A program made the position numbers and the translations under genes. From Porticoccaceae bacterium (GTDB lineage Bacteria; Pseudomonadota; Gammaproteobacteria; Pseudomonadales; Porticoccaceae): DNA of 6,316 nt. The stretch is taken from the NCBI GenBank assembly GCA_023255165.1, contig JALRJD010000369.1:1-6316 (forward strand), written 5' to 3'. This document shows positions 6,229 through 6,316 of the stretch, in pieces; within the stretch, counting starts at the first letter, position 1, and every line of letters begins with the position of its first letter. The notes under the pieces are model-generated. The model was given only the letters and a program-made list of their open reading frames with translations, ran no database searches and was not told the DNA's origin.

Positions 6229-6316
6229 TTAACATCCCTGTTTTGCCTTTAAATAATTTAATACCGGCGCGGCATAGCACTCGGTAATAATGCCGCGGTA
6301 ATCCCGCGGTGCGGTG
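6229..6316 (-). CDS. Unrecognised gene, C-terminal fragment
   Basis: A reading frame enters from the right edge on the minus strand and ends with TAA at 6231-6229. It gives 28 residues, including YRGIITECYAAPVLNYLKAK and a final Cys. Mixed hydrophobic and charged composition and GC-rich third positions in its first half look like real coding sequence. I do not recognise the family from so short a piece. It lies in the same reading frame as dinG, separated only by the TAA and one TTT codon. The DinG homology is already complete from the TTG, so an N-terminal extension of DinG is unlikely. It is probably the upstream partner of dinG in an operon. Confidence 0.5.
   Translation of the reverse strand, partial: TAPRDYRGIITECYAAPVLNYLKAKQGC
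6235..6239 (-). promoter_or_regulatory. Ribosome binding site supporting the TTG start of dinG
   Basis: Read on the minus strand, AGGGA lies 9 bases before the TTG at 6225-6223 and falls inside the last codons of the upstream gene. The nearby ATG (6235-6233) is out of frame with dinG and opens a 9-codon ORF ending at 6206, so it cannot be the dinG start. Confidence 0.5.

Overview
The window looks like chromosomal DNA of a Gammaproteobacterium. The evidence is a DeaD/CsdA-type cold-shock RNA helicase with a DbpA-like RNA-binding domain, a DinG-type iron-sulfur DNA helicase and a YqcC (DUF446) protein, a combination typical of that class. Most of the window is moderately GC-rich. I cannot name a genus from sequence alone.

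Layout from left to right. (1) Positions 1-99, minus strand: the first 33 codons of a histidine phosphatase (phosphoglycerate mutase-like) that runs off the left edge. (2) Positions 100-332: a divergent, AT-rich intergenic region. (3) Positions 333-1154, plus: a stand-alone PD-(D/E)XK nuclease-like protein related to the N-terminal domain of type I restriction HsdR subunits. It has no helicase domain and no modification or specificity partner here, and it is visibly poorer in GC than its neighbours. (4) Positions 1175-1651, plus: an OsmC/Ohr-type thiol peroxidase with both redox cysteines, 20 bases after the nuclease gene and probably co-transcribed with it. (5) Positions 1767-3746, plus: DeaD, with its own probable -10 element, a small 5'UTR hairpin, and a lysine-rich C-terminal tail of FKDK-like repeats. 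(6) Positions 3730-4056, minus: a YqcC-family protein whose 3' end overlaps deaD tail-to-tail by 17 bp; a strong hairpin just past the deaD stop lies inside this gene. (7) Positions 4126-6225, minus: DinG, with all four iron-sulfur cysteines, started from a TTG. (8) Positions 6229-6316, minus: the last 28 codons of an unrecognised gene that ends 3 bases before the dinG start.

Functionally this is mostly housekeeping: RNA remodelling (DeaD), DNA and R-loop unwinding (DinG), peroxide defence (OsmC) and a small conserved protein of unknown role (YqcC). Transcription converges at about 3740, with deaD running rightward and the upstream gene-dinG-yqcC cluster running leftward. The accessory-looking element is the low-GC nuclease-like gene. 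A degenerate 17-bp triple repeat at the dinG stop codon and the lysine-rich DeaD tail are the other structures that gene calls alone do not explain. I found no convincing evidence for a complete new multi-gene system, and no tRNA, rRNA, CRISPR array or insertion sequence.
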